From Lunularia cruciata (taxonomy: Eukaryota > Streptophyta > Marchantiopsida > Lunulariales > Lunulariaceae), in contig OX419760.1 of NCBI GenBank assembly GCA_948567375.1, positions 38,998,001 to 39,062,000 on the forward strand: a stretch of 64,000 nucleotides of DNA, written 5' to 3'. Below the pieces are notes generated by a model. That model saw only the letters and a program-made list of their open reading frames with translations, ran no database searches and was not told the DNA's origin. A program made the translations under genes and the position numbers. Shown here piece after piece: positions 12,001 to 22,951 of the stretch (its first letter is position 1; each line of letters starts with the position of its first letter).

Positions 12001-12808
12001 CTACCTCTCTTCCAAGCACTAATCTCCAATCCGACTCTGTCCAACAAGCCGGTTTTCCTCTCTTCCCCTCTTCCTCAGGGCCATCAAGACACTTACTCTC
12101 AATTATCTTATCATGAAACCTGGAAAACTTACATTCCAATTCCACGCAAAGAATGTGATCCAAAGTCGGCTCAAGACTTTGATTCTCGCAATCACATCTA
12201 ACCTCCAAATCACATGATTTCTCACTACAAATTTGGAGTTCTTCTTTCCTCCTCCCATCTTTCATGATTCCTCATTGTCTCTCGGTTTCACTCTCTCAAA
12301 TTCTCCTCTACACACTAGCGCGTCTTCAACTCTACTTCCCTTCCCAGGATCTCCTGCAGGATGACTCCTCAATGGCAAAGGAAAATTGCTTGACATTGCT
12401 TCATTGTTAGCCTGATTTTTATAGAGTCGTGCCTTCTTTGTCTCTCTTCAATTTGAGTTTCTACCAAGAAATCACACCTCTTGCATGCGCCTGTCACTGT
12501 CAATTGTACTTCACACGTATGGCCGCCGGTTTTGAATGGTCCCTTCTTGAATTTCTCGCCCCAAAGAAAGGTTGTTACTCTGTCTTTTCCTCAAGTTGAG
12601 CTCCCCCCAATACAAAGACTCCTTACTTCGGGTTGTATGTTGACAGGGCAAGTCCGAGTACTTTGCCTTATGACCCAAAGCTACTTTACCTCGGGTTTCA
12701 TCCCGAAGACTCTTTTCTTTGCCTTCTTTGGCCATAGAAGTGCAATCCAACTTCTCTATACACTTCCTCTTCTCCATTTAAAAAAAATCAAAAAATGTGG
12801 GTACCACA
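9022..12808 (-). mobile_element. Family 4 solo LTR, 3.79 kb, carrying an ORF
   Basis: The segment is bounded by TG and CA ends (minus strand TGTGGTACCCAC to GGGTTGTCACA) and by a perfect 5-bp target duplication TGGAG (9017-9021 and 12809-12813) inside family 2 gag. Both ends match the 986-bp family 4 LTR at 15766-16751 and the LTR at 22952-23858. Between the matching ends lies about 2.5 kb with a long, mostly open minus-strand frame (9823-12265). No primer site, purine tract or pol is present, so it is a solo LTR, unusually long because of the enclosed ORF. Confidence 0.85.
9823..12265 (-). pseudogene. LTR-borne coiled-coil protein ORF, broken
   Basis: Minus-strand coding region of about 810 codons. 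The first part (12265-11801) is in one frame and begins MKDGRRKEEL. One shift near 11790 leads into a single frame running from 11778 to 9823 with only a few stops (near 11038, 10975, 10465 and 10045). Order: a mixed domain with YKDPLKRGIVSALMAIL; a small Cys pair region (RRCGICGISC); a strongly acidic, Ser/Lys-rich stretch (about 11500-11040); long heptad-rich coiled coils (about 10974-10050); an acidic tail. I do not recognise the family. It has no gag, protease or pol motifs. The C-terminal 70 codons recur in the LTR at 21163-21426, so it belongs to the element. Confidence 0.7.
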
Positions 12809-14502
12809 TGGAGGAAGAGGTCACATCCAAAGGAATTGTCCAAATTCCACTTACCATGGAGGAAGGGGTTATGAAGGAGCCAATAGAGGAAAAGGGGGAG
12901 GTAGTGAAACCCAAGTGGCTCCTAATCCAAACAAAGGTAAATAGATAGTATCTATAGATGTGGTTGAGAGCAAGTATGAGAAGGAAGAGTGCTTAAAGTC
13001 CAAGGGTCTTAATTTGGATCTTTTGGCACAAGAGAAGAAGAGAGCTCATTTTGTAGAGGCTGTGTAGTCTTCTCAAGGATTTACTCCTAGCCAAGATATC
13101 CTAGAAGGGAGAGTGCTTAAAGTCCAAGGGTCTTAATTTGGATCTTTTGGCACAAGAGAAGAAGAGAGCTCATTTTGTAGAGGCTGTGCAGTCTTCTCAA
13201 GGATTCACTCCTAGCCAAGATATCCTATGCCTACAAGGAGCACTCACACAAGCACTTTAACACCATCAACAACAAAGATTCCAAGGAAGAAGTTGGGGAT
13301 GGAGGACTTCTTGATCTTAGAGTAACAATGGAACTACAATGTCTTGGAGGATGTTGGTAGTCACAAGGCTAACATCACAATGGGTCAACTGATTGCTTTG
13401 AATCCTACTTTGAGAAAGGAGCTTAGAGGTGGTTTGAGTTCTACAAGGAGCAAGAGAAGAAGAAGGAAAAATCTCCAATATCAATGGGGGTAGTGGATGC
13501 CAAGCCAACACCATGAGAGGCTTGTGAATATACCTCCAAGATTGATTTGAGAGTCAATGGTCACAACATCAAGGATGCATTGGTTGATGGAGGATCAATA
13601 GTGAATGCTATGTCAGAGAGGTTGATGAAGAAGTTGGGTATGATACCCTCAAGACCTTCAACATTTGTGGTGAGCATGGCAAACAAGGAACAAGTTTGCC
13701 CAGTATGGGTGATGGATAAAGTGGTAGTTTCAGTTATGGGAGTTCAGAATCTTATGACTTCCCAAGTCTTGAAAGATTCAAGCTATGACTTACTTATTGG
13801 GAGGCCATGGTTGAGAGCAACATGCACAATTGATCAATGACACAAAGGGATCTTGAAGATTGGGCCATCAAACCATAGAGTCACAGTTCATGTGACTAAC
13901 ACCACCATCACTTCACATTCAGATACACCATCTTCTGATTATTGGGAATCAGATTCTGAAGAAGGAGCTTCAGGTGTGGACACAAGCATGGAATAGGAGA
14001 CTTCTATAGAGGAGGATGAATCTGAATTTGATTCAAATGTGTATCCCTTGTGTGCTATGGGTTTTTCACCTAAGCCAGAGGTTTTGAAGGACCTTAATAA
14101 ATCACCATTGACACTTGAGGAGATAGAGAGGAGGTTATCTACCCTCAAGTATGGTCCAAATGTTACCAAGGAGGAGAAGGTAAGATTTGAGGAGATTTTC
14201 TGCAAGTTCATCCACATGTTTGCTTTTAGTTACAAGGATCTGAAGGAAGTCACCTTGGAGGAGCACAAGATAGAGGTGGAGTCACATGCAAGACCAGTCC
14301 GCCAAAAGCAACATTGCATTAGCCCACAAATATGTTTGGTTGTGAAGGAGGAGATTGATAAGCTCAAGGAGGTTGGATTTATCTTTTAGGTGGAGAATTG
14401 AGAATGGGTGTCTCCAATTGTCATTATGAAAAAAAAGAATGGCAAGCTTTGGGTATGTGTGGATTACAAGAAGCTCGACGTTGTTACCAAGAAGGACAGT
14501 CT
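12809..14502 (+). pseudogene. Family 2 gag end, protease and RT start, copy A
   Basis: The gag tail resumes after the solo LTR (EEGVMKEPIEEKGEVVKPKW at 12830-12940). A local direct duplication of about 115 bp follows (12985-13090 and 13105-13215, both with the codons around LNLDLLAQEKKRAHF). The protease lies at 13547-13840 (DALVDGGSIVNAM; DLLIGRPWLRA). The linker is at 14039-14389. The first RT strand (SPIVIMKKKNGKLWVCVDYKKL, with a shift) runs up to 14500. Numerous stops are present. The sequence then changes abruptly to family 4. Confidence 0.8.
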
Positions 14503-15765
14503 TTCTTAGGAAAATGGGGCCGTATCAGCTTAAACACAACATTTTATTTAAAATGGGCAAAGACAAAGTACTTTAGTGATGTTTAAAAGCATACCTCTGT
14601 ATGCTTTTAAACATCACTAAAGTAATGGAGGAGTAATTGAGGCTTTACACATAGAAGCATCAGGAGGACACTATGCCCTAAAGAATACTATAAAGAAGAT
14701 TCTTTCCTTGGGGTACTAGTGGCCTACAATGTATAAAGACACACATGCACATATTTGAAGTTGTGACGCCTATCAACAAATAAGAAAACCAATGCCTACT
14801 TCCCAATGGCCTTTGAGACAGATTTTACCATTGGCCCCATTTGAGAAATGGAGAATTGATTTTGTGGGATTGATACAACCAGTAACCCAAGCCACAAGAA
14901 AACAATACATTTTGGTTTGCACTGACTATGCTACCAAAATGGTCAAAGCTGAAGCAACTCACAAAGATGATGCAAAAACAATTGCAGAATTTTTCTTTTG
15001 AAATATCATCTCTTGATATAGATATCCTTTGGAATTGGTACAAAATACAGAAGGACACATTTCTTGAACTCCATGATGGAGGCATTAACCAAGTACTTTT
15101 AGATTAAACACTTGAAGACAACTCCTTATAATCCCAAAGCAAATGTCCTAACAGAGAAGGAAAATTGGTTACTCTATAAAATTATTAATAAGGTGACTGT
15201 CAATTATGCCTATGATTGGGATACAAAGTTACTAATTGCATTGCAGACATATTGAATGATAGAAAAGATCACAACCAAGCAAACCCCATACTTCTTGATA
15301 TACGGCTTGCATCCCATTCTACTAGTTGAATTTGAGGTACCAATGTATTGGATTCTACCAATTGTCAAAAGAAGAAAGTCAAGATCTTCGGATCCATCAA
15401 TTGATATGGTTAGAAGAGAAAAGAGATGATGCACTACAAACCACAAAAGAAGTACAAGAACAGAGGAAAGTCATGCACAATAAGTGCATCAAGCCTGTCA
15501 CTATTTGTAAAGGAGATTTGGTTTTGTTATATGAAATTTGCCAAATATTTTTTCTAGGCAAACTGCATTTGAGATGGAGGAGGCCCTATTGAGCACTTCA
15601 TATTTATGATGACGGGTCTATTCAACTTGTAGACTTGGAGGGGAAACCAATTTCCACTCGAGTGAACAGGTGGAGAGTTCAAAAATACTGGAAGATAGAC
15701 TCAAAGGTCTTTGAGGCAGCCAAGGTCTATGTTCACGGGGACGCTCACATTTGAGAGAGGGAGTA
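14503..15765 (+). pseudogene. Family 4 RNase H/integrase remnant
   Basis: Plus-strand decayed pol of family 4. Recognisable integrase segments are a zinc-domain remnant near 14760, FEKWRIDFVGLIQP and LVCTDYATKMVKAEA with the first core Asp (14840-14960), then YNPKANVLTEKENW with the Glu (about 15125-15165). A later segment is TTKQTPYFLIYGLHP. The tail HIYDDGSIQLVDLEG precedes a purine-rich tract GAGAGAGGGAGTA (15753-15765). Stops are frequent. No chromodomain is visible. Confidence 0.75.
14569..14624. repeat. Perfect 26-bp inverted repeat with 4-nt loop
   Basis: Arms 14569-14594 and 14599-14624 are exact reverse complements, separated by CTCT. The hairpin lies at the start of the family 4 fragment, close to the family 2/family 4 junction. 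Confidence 0.95.
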
Positions 15766-16751
15766 TGTGGTACACACATTTTTCTTTTTTTTTAGTTCTC
15801 ATCCTATTTTGAAGAAGAAATGTATAGATGAAGTTGTATTGTACCTGTATGGCATTGGAAGGTGAAGAATAGTGTCTTCAGGTTGTAACCCAAAATAAAG
15901 TGACTTTGTGTCAAAAATGAAGTACTCGGATTGGTCCTCGGATGGAACTTTGTCTTGAGATGCTCAACTTGAGGCAAAGACAATGTAACAACTTTCCTTC
16001 AGGGTTGGACATTCAAGAAGGTACCGCACACAAAAATGGCTAGCCTATGAGCGGGGGAAAATTGATATTGACAGAAGAGGAGCACTCACAATATGTTGTT
16101 GTTTAGTCTATATAATCTTGAGGATAGATAAAGCAAAGTGTTGTGAAGCAATGCTCGTCATTTGAGCTTAATTCTGAGTATCAACTTTGTATTTCTATAT
16201 TTGTGAGTGTTTGGAGAATTCTGAAGTGCAAGTTAGTGAGTTTGTTGGATATTGGATTCCACAGCCTTGATTTTCATTTTATGTGTTTGATCTTGAGTGA
16301 CATGCAATCAAAGCAATTCCTTGACAAATTTGAGAGGAAATGTAGTGATGGTAGTATTCTGTATTTGTGAGTGTAGCGCAAGGTTGATGCAAAGCAATTT
16401 CAATCAAGAAAGGTGTGCCTTTAGTGGAGGAGTGGAACACAATTCTGAGGCGGACGTATCTTTCAATGAAGTAGCCATTTTCAAGAAAGACTCAATCATC
16501 ACAATTGAGATTTTTTGGAAAGATTTGCTATGTTGTGATTATGAGTGAGTGATTTGTGACAAGTTGTCAAGATTGAACACTTGTTACGCTCTTCTAGGTA
16601 TGGTTCCTACTCAAGAGTCTAAAGAAGAAATTAAGAAAAACCACATTTGTGACATTTGACTTTGTATTTGGACATTTCTTACTAGTATCTTTGCAAGAAC
16701 AAACTTTACTTACCTGATTACCGCAAAAGTGATATCTGTCGGGTTATCACA
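15766..16751 (+). repeat. Family 4 short LTR (3' LTR)
   Basis: It begins TGTGGTACACACATTTTTC after a purine tract and ends GTCGGGTTATCACA. It is about 986 bp and lacks the coiled-coil ORF found in the long LTR at 9022-12808. TATATAATC near 16115 followed by GATAGATAAAGCAAAGTG is the likely promoter region. The same block is at about 9640 and 23570 in the minus copies. Confidence 0.85.
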
Positions 16752-17900
16752 ACCACAATCTATCTAACTCATATAATTTCTTGGCCTTAGTCCTCTTCTC
16801 AATCAGGAAATGGCCCTCTTTCTCTGCTAAGTATGCTCTCTCTCAAGAGTAGCTACCTCCCTTCTAACTATATTTTCCTCCCTCTCTCTTGCTTCACTCT
16901 CTCCCAATAGCTCTCTTTAGTCTACTCTTCTCCCTAGCTTGTCTTGAAAAGGCTGAAATTGAAGGGAGACCTCACCCTCTAATGGTTGCACATGATAGAA
17001 GGCATCCTCAAAAGGTGGATTGAGGAAGGCAACCTTGTAAGGTTTAGTGGGAAGTGTTTGCTCTAGAGGTTGCTCACAAGATATAGTGTTGTGGTAGTAT
17101 AAATTTTGAACACAAATACCTATGCAAAAACATGCACATACATTCAAAGGGTATATCAACAATCTCATCAAGCAACAAGGATATACAAGAAGCAAAATTG
17201 AGGTTCATTCATTCATTTATTACATCTGAACTCAAGACTTTACTCACCCTCTACTTCATCCACATGCTTGGCCTCTATATCCTCCTCCATGGTTTCATCA
17301 TTTTCATGGTCATCCTCCACCTCCTCCTAAATAGCTACAAATGGGTGGATGTAGACGTCCAAGGTACTAGCGTACTTGTTGGTGACCTTGTCCTCACCAA
17401 TTATTCTGCTCTCCATGAACAAATGGGTCAAAAATTGGCCTACAAAACTTGATTTGTATTACCTACCATCAAGATGTATCAACTATTTATGCAAGAACCA
17501 AAACTTTGCCCCAACTACAAGAAGCATAAGCTTTGCCCAATCATAATCCTCTATTGCCCCATATATCTTTGTGGTCACATGGAGAATAAAATGCCCATGT
17601 ACTATCTTGGGCCGCCTAGTTGGAATGACAAGGGAACTCAATAGCTCAAAAAATGTTCTCCATGCAAGATAGATACACTAAAATGCAAGATATCTCTTCA
17701 CAGTAAAGTCCCACACTAGAAACCACTCAATCAAGTGGTGAGAAACATATCTCCTTTTCCCCATTGCATTTTCTGCTAATGCAAATGCACATAAGATAGC
17801 AACAAGTGTCAAGGTGAAAGGCCTTCTCTTCATCAATCTTGTAGGGTAGACTTCTCTCAAGTCTATGCAAACTTGGTTCACAAGTCAACCTAATAGCAAA
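16752..17900 (-). pseudogene. Unrecognised ORF remnant, probably from a retroelement
   Basis: On the minus strand a protein can be followed through several frames from about 17900 (NQVCIDLREVYPTRLMKRR, then TLVAILCAFALAENAMGKRR, WDFTVKRYLAF at 17678) to an acidic stretch at about 17300 (EEVEDDHENDETMEEDIEAKH). It then runs into a Glu/Arg-rich helical region near 16850 (ERVKQERE). The codon choice and steady similarity to a soluble protein suggest it was once coding. I do not recognise the domain. It may be an additional ORF of a gypsy element. It ends at the family 4 LTR. Confidence 0.45.
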
Positions 17901-17952
17901 GAAAGAGTATATATAAGATCAATTGGAGAATCCACCAAAAGCTAATAGAAAA

Positions 17953-18317
17953 AACTCACTCAACCTCATTCATTCAAGGTGCATATATTGGGCAATTGGG
18001 AGAAAAGACTCACTCAATTGGCAACTTATAGCAAATACTCACTCAACCTAATTCATTCAAAGTGCATATGTTGGGCAATTGGAAGAAAAGACTCACTCAA
18101 TCTCATTCATGTTAGGTGCAAATATTGGACCCTAAAACTCACTCAATCTCATTCAAATATGGTGCATATAATGGAAGAAATTACCTACTTGGTCTCATTC
18201 AAAAATGGTGCATATCCTAGAAGAAAAGACTCACTTTGTCTCATTCATTCATGGTGCATATATTGAAAGAAAATACTCACTTAGTCTCATACATTCATGG
18301 TGCATATACAAGAATGT
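17953..18317 (+). repeat. Degenerate minisatellite, about 45-55 bp units
   Basis: About eight head-to-tail units share the core ACTCACTCAATCTCATTCAT, followed by GGTGCATATATTG and a purine run GAAGAAAAG. Unit length and sequence drift. No spacer/repeat regularity of the CRISPR kind is seen. Confidence 0.85.
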
Positions 18318-20807
18318 ATAAGTTTTTTTCACTTGATAGTACTAATACAAGATCAAGAACAATGAAACTCTTTGCAAGCACTAAGATAACTATTTTTATT
18401 GAACTTGTGCCGAGGGATCATATGAAATCCAACATGAGCACATCCAATTTAGTGATATTGGTCAATGAAGAAATACCACAAAGAGAAAATGAAATTGCAA
18501 AAGGAGAAGTGGGCTCAAAAATTGAATCATGTGGATCAATGGATTGCACACAAGCAAAAAATGCAGTTATTGAAAGCAAGTGTTGTAATTTACCACCTCC
18601 TATAATTTAACTTCTCACCTTCACCAATCTGTCTATCTAATCTTGCTTTCACTAATATGTGCAAGCTGTCAAAGAAAAAGCCAAGAGGCAGAAAAAAAAC
18701 AAGAAGGCAATCTCCAAGAGGCCTAGCTAGAACAAGAGTGCCAAAGGATATTAATGGATTGCTCTGAGGAGCTTGCAAGGTTTTTCCTCAAGGGCTTATG
18801 TAGGAATCAAGATGACTGGTTGTTTAGTGGTCTTCTAGGCAAAAGATCAACAGCCTACAAGGCAACCTCACAAGTTGATTAGGTGGTTCATCCTTAACCT
18901 CCATTTTGGGATTCACTCACTCTGGGTATGGGGTTTGCTCACTTGTTATGGGTTTGACTGTTGTAATTTTGGGTTTGCTTGCAGCTGTACTTTTGAACTG
19001 ATAGTGTAGGGTTCACTCACAAGGTGTGTAGCTTGCAGTTATACTTTTGAAATTGATAGTGTAGGGTTCACTCACAAGGTGTTGATGAGAATGGGGTTTA
19101 GAGGAGAATGAGCATATTTCATATTTCAGGAACACAAAATACATCAAAAACCAGAATGCAAAACACAGAAAATATTAGCATATAGAACACTATAATACAC
19201 AAAACTTAGAAACCAAAATGCAAAATGCAACATAAACTCAAATGAATAGAAATGCAAACAATCCATGAATTCCCAAAAAAAAAATTTGTTATATTTTATA
19301 ATAGTGTGTTCTATACCATTGCCTATTGTTAAAATTGGACATTACAACATTTTACACTATTTTAATCACCCAAAATGCTTTAGTACAAAACACAATAAAA
19401 CACAGCAGAAACACGATATCCTAAGAGCACAATAGAAAGCAAAGTAGAGTAGAAACCTGATTTCTTGAGAGCATAGCAAAAACCCTAAACCTGATTTCTA
19501 ACAATTCAAAGATAGTGTACCCGATTTACAAGCAGTCAAAGAAATAAATTGTATAAGGATTCATAAACATGTGAACATTCACAAAAAATCAAAAAGTGTA
19601 ATAGGTCAAGACACTAACCTTGGGACAAGGATACTTGAGACCTAGACAAACTTCAACTCTAGTGAATCCAGATCTCCTCATGAATGCCTTTGAGTGCATC
19701 ACAAACTTGGGTCTTGTCAAACCAAGTCCATTTAATTTGTGTCATATTTTCCTTGATTTTGTGATAATCTATTAGGTATGAACCCTCATTGATATCCTCC
19801 ATGTAGGGGAATCCTAACAATTTTGGTAATCCAAAATTTTAGCCATCTTGGATTTGAAATCCCAATCTTTTTCTGATCCCCTCACCTACTCCAATCCTTC
19901 TCATTGTGCATTATGAATTGCAAATTCCAAAGTCCAAGAGAATAGTGTACCCTGATTTGAATACAATATCTTCTACTCTTGTTTCTATCTCTCCTCCTCA
20001 ATTTCATTATGTTCCTAAAATCTTCACTCTTCTCCTTTCCTCTTTGTCTCCTCTTAACTAAACTTAGCTTCCAAAAACTGCTTCAAAAACCTTTTGCTTC
20101 AAAAGCCTTTCCTTCCAAAAATCCTAATGCATCTCCCTTTCCTTCCAAAAACCATCCCATATTTCCCTTTCCCACATCCTTCTCTCTTAAGGCTTTTTTA
20201 TCCTCTATTTTAAAAATACTCAAATTTTAACCTTTAACCTTGACGACCAAAAAGGCTTTTGGATTTTCTATTTCAAATATGCTCAAAAACCCTAACAAGA
20301 ACCTCAAAGAAAACACCCTTCTCTAATTGTCCAAAATTGTCCTCTTCTCACTTTTTTTAAATCAAATTCAAACAAGTATGTTGCTCCCAAGTGAACTGCA
20401 CAATAAAGTATTTTATCTTAGTTTGATCACTAATTCAAATCAACACTTTCCTTGATGAACTCAAATATTGGCACTCTTTCCCTATCCGATCGACAAACTC
20501 ACGTATTAGCACAATTGTGCAAACTTATTTATTGGTATTATTTGCACTCTCACATGTCTTCTTCTTAAATCCTAAACTTCCTCTAAAACCTCCTTTGTGC
20601 TAAACCTTTTGGACATGTCTTCTTGTACAACCCTAAACATTTTCTAAAACCTCCTTTATCCTAAACCCGTTAGACATGTCTTCTACTTAAATTGCTTTTT
20701 GCTAAAACTGCAAGGGCTCAAACCTTCCAAGAATTCATATCACAAAAATTTCATCATTCTACAAAAATCATGTCCTCATTATTCTAGGAAATAATTTTCC
20801 TCATATG
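18318..20807. other. AT-rich stretch without recognisable gene
   Basis: No coding region could be supported. It holds two copies of a 50-60 bp tandem unit (about 18979-19082, core GATAGTGTAGGGTTCACTCACAAGG). A stretch of oligo-A/T and pyrimidine-rich sequence (19140-20350) follows. A three-unit repeat lies near its right end. Dispersed CCTAAAC words resemble telomere repeats but are irregular. It is probably decayed retroelement non-coding sequence. Confidence 0.5.
20552..20713 (+). repeat. Tandem repeat, three units of about 60 bp
   Basis: Units start CACATGTCTTCT or ACATGTCTTCT and contain CTAAACNTTNTCTAAAACCTCCTTT. The third unit is partial. Confidence 0.8.
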
Positions 20808-22272
20808 ATTGCACTTCACTCAACATCAAACACACAGAATGAAGATCAAGGGTGCGGAATACAACATCCAACAAGCACTCTAACTTGCATTTCAAAATTC
20901 TCCACACACTCACAAACACAATTGCAAAGCTGATACTCGAAATCAAGCTCAAGCAACGAGCACTACTTCACAGTACTTTGCTTTATCTATTCTCAGAATT
21001 ATGAGCACTGAACAACATAAGACTGCAAATGCCACTCTTAAATAGTGAAGAAAACAACAATAATCTTCCTAATGTACCGCTTCCTAACAACTCTACAAAC
21101 TTGCATATCCAAAATGACAATGCAGCTTTTCATATCTGCCTATTCAAATCTCAAATTGGTTATTAATCCAATCCAATGTCTACTTCTTCCTTGTCTTTCA
21201 AACCCAAACCCGAAGTTACTTTATTTTCGACTACTTTGTCCTCGAGTTTCACAACTCCTACATTTTCTACAAGATCTAACAATTCTCTTTCTTGATTTGA
21301 CATTTCACTAGTGGGTAATCTATCTGACTCCTTATCTTCTGACCCACTCTTCTCTAAAGTGTCAAATGTCAAATCCGAAGACACCTGCACTCCTATCTCT
21401 CTTACTTTGGGTCTAACTACTATCAATTACTTTGCTAATTTTATTGTGTCATCATCAAGAATTGTAATTGAAAACATGAATACACTATATACACCTTCAA
21501 TTTGTAACTCACTTTCTACTAATCACTCATGTAACTGACCAGAAGACACTTACTGTCTGATCCAACACTTTGGGTTTATTCACTACTGCTACTTCTCCTT
21601 CAATTCATGTTCCATCTTCAATCAGAACTGAAATTGAAGTCATGTGTATCCTAAACTATCTTCTTTTCTTACTCTAACTTCCTTTGATCCCTCTGGCAAA
21701 ACTCCCAAAGTCACCTTCATTGCACTCCGAGATCCAACTTCCTCGGGTTGAATTATATTTGTCTTGAGGCAAAGTCTTTAGACCTGTAGTCATGTAAACC
21801 CGAAGTCCAAAATACGAAGTCATATTGACCCGAAGACACCGAACTACTCTTCACCTCTACTCCCAAAACTTCAAATGCTTCTAACTTCTTTTATAGACCT
21901 CCAAACTTTGCGATTTTGGTGACAATGGAAAGCCCTAAACGAGACGCTTTCAACAAGATATAGCACGCTTGATTTGGCCTTGTGTTCATTGAGGTATAGC
22001 CCCCTCAAGAATCCTGACTTGCAACTTCTATTTCTCCTTTGGGTTTGCCCTCCTTCAACGTCTGATCCGAGTTTTTCCCTCCTCTGACATGAAGTAAGCT
22101 TCTTTGGGTCTGATCCAAACCGAGCACTTTTTCCTTTTACACAAAATTGACTTCCTCGGGTGTGATCAAAACACAAGTTTGCACTCATTTCTTCTCCATT
22201 TGGTTTCAGTTTGGTTTCAACAAGGCACTTCTTCTTCAAAACTCGTCCAAAATGAAAAATGTGTGTACCACA
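20808..22272 (-). repeat. Family 4 3' LTR with remnant of LTR ORF
   Basis: It starts TGTGGTACACAC at 22272. It contains the last part of the LTR-borne coiled-coil ORF (21426-21163; SGSEDKESDRLPTSEMSNQ, closely matching 9823-10044) but lacks its central coiled coils. The left end stops at about 20808, inside the segment matching 9466, and is truncated. Confidence 0.8.
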
Positions 22273-22951
22273 TACCCCCTCCCTCAAATGTGAGCGTCCC
22301 CACAAACACACAGCAAGGATTCAACAAGATGAATAAAATGACAAAGGTAATGTTTCTTTGCTTGATTTTGTACAATGTCCTGCACAAAATTAATAATTAA
22401 AGTGGTCTTTGTCAATGCTTCAATATTTCCTTCTCTACAAGCTCAATTGAGTTCTCCAAATGGATCACTTCAGCCCAATAAGGATTGTTGTCTTTTGATT
22501 TAGCTTTTGCTCCAAGATCCAGAGCTTTCCTTCCCTCTATCATAAACTTTTCTTTTCTTTTCCTAACGAGGAGAATTGCAAACCAAACAAGGCGATGCCC
22601 ACTCCAAATCACTCCAAGATTTAAATTCATTGTCTGTGGTCCAGAAACTGAAAATGATAATTGGAACTCAAGGAAACATCTCTTTGGATTCACATTCTCA
22701 AGAGATGGGGTTCAAAATGCTAAGTGTTGGTGACCCACAAGATGTCGTGGCCATTGTATGCTCCAACTCACTCCAAAAACACGATTTCTTGTCTAACTCT
22801 TCAAACGAAGTAGACTCCTTTGAATCTTGATTTAATTCCTGAACATTCTTGAAAATTCTCCTCATTCTCCTCCCCTATTACAACATACAAACAAAACTTC
22901 GTATCCTTTCACTCCTGAAGATTGTATTCCCGGCAGCGGCGCCAAAAATCA
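22273..22951 (-). other. Family 4 short internal region
   Basis: It lies between the primer site and the purine tract. A short minus-strand frame at 22693-22412 ends NNPYWAEVIHLENSIELVEKEIL, a helical stretch that could be the edge of a gag-like protein. Nothing else is recognisable. Confidence 0.5.

Larger units (their letters stand above)
6680..14502 (+). mobile_element. Family 2 retrotransposon copy A, internal part, truncated
   Basis: This is the internal region of a plus-strand family 2 element. It covers primer site, leader, extra zinc-finger ORF, gag, protease and the start of reverse transcriptase. It is interrupted by a family 4 solo LTR at 9022-12808 and ends at about 14502, where family 4 integrase sequence begins just after VVTKKD of the reverse transcriptase. 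The rest of pol and the 3' LTR are missing. Copy B at 46797-54576 shows the full order. Confidence 0.85.

Noticed and set aside
17953-18317. Array of similar units as a CRISPR
   Set aside because: Units are degenerate, head to tail without unique spacers, and the genome is a plant one.
20552-20713. Interstitial telomere repeats (CCTAAAC words)
   Set aside because: The words are irregular and sit inside a 60-bp unit; no run of CCCTAAA is seen.
21871-22311. 146-codon minus-strand ORF as a gene
   Set aside because: It spans the LTR border and purine tract of family 4 and has no counterpart frame in the other LTRs.
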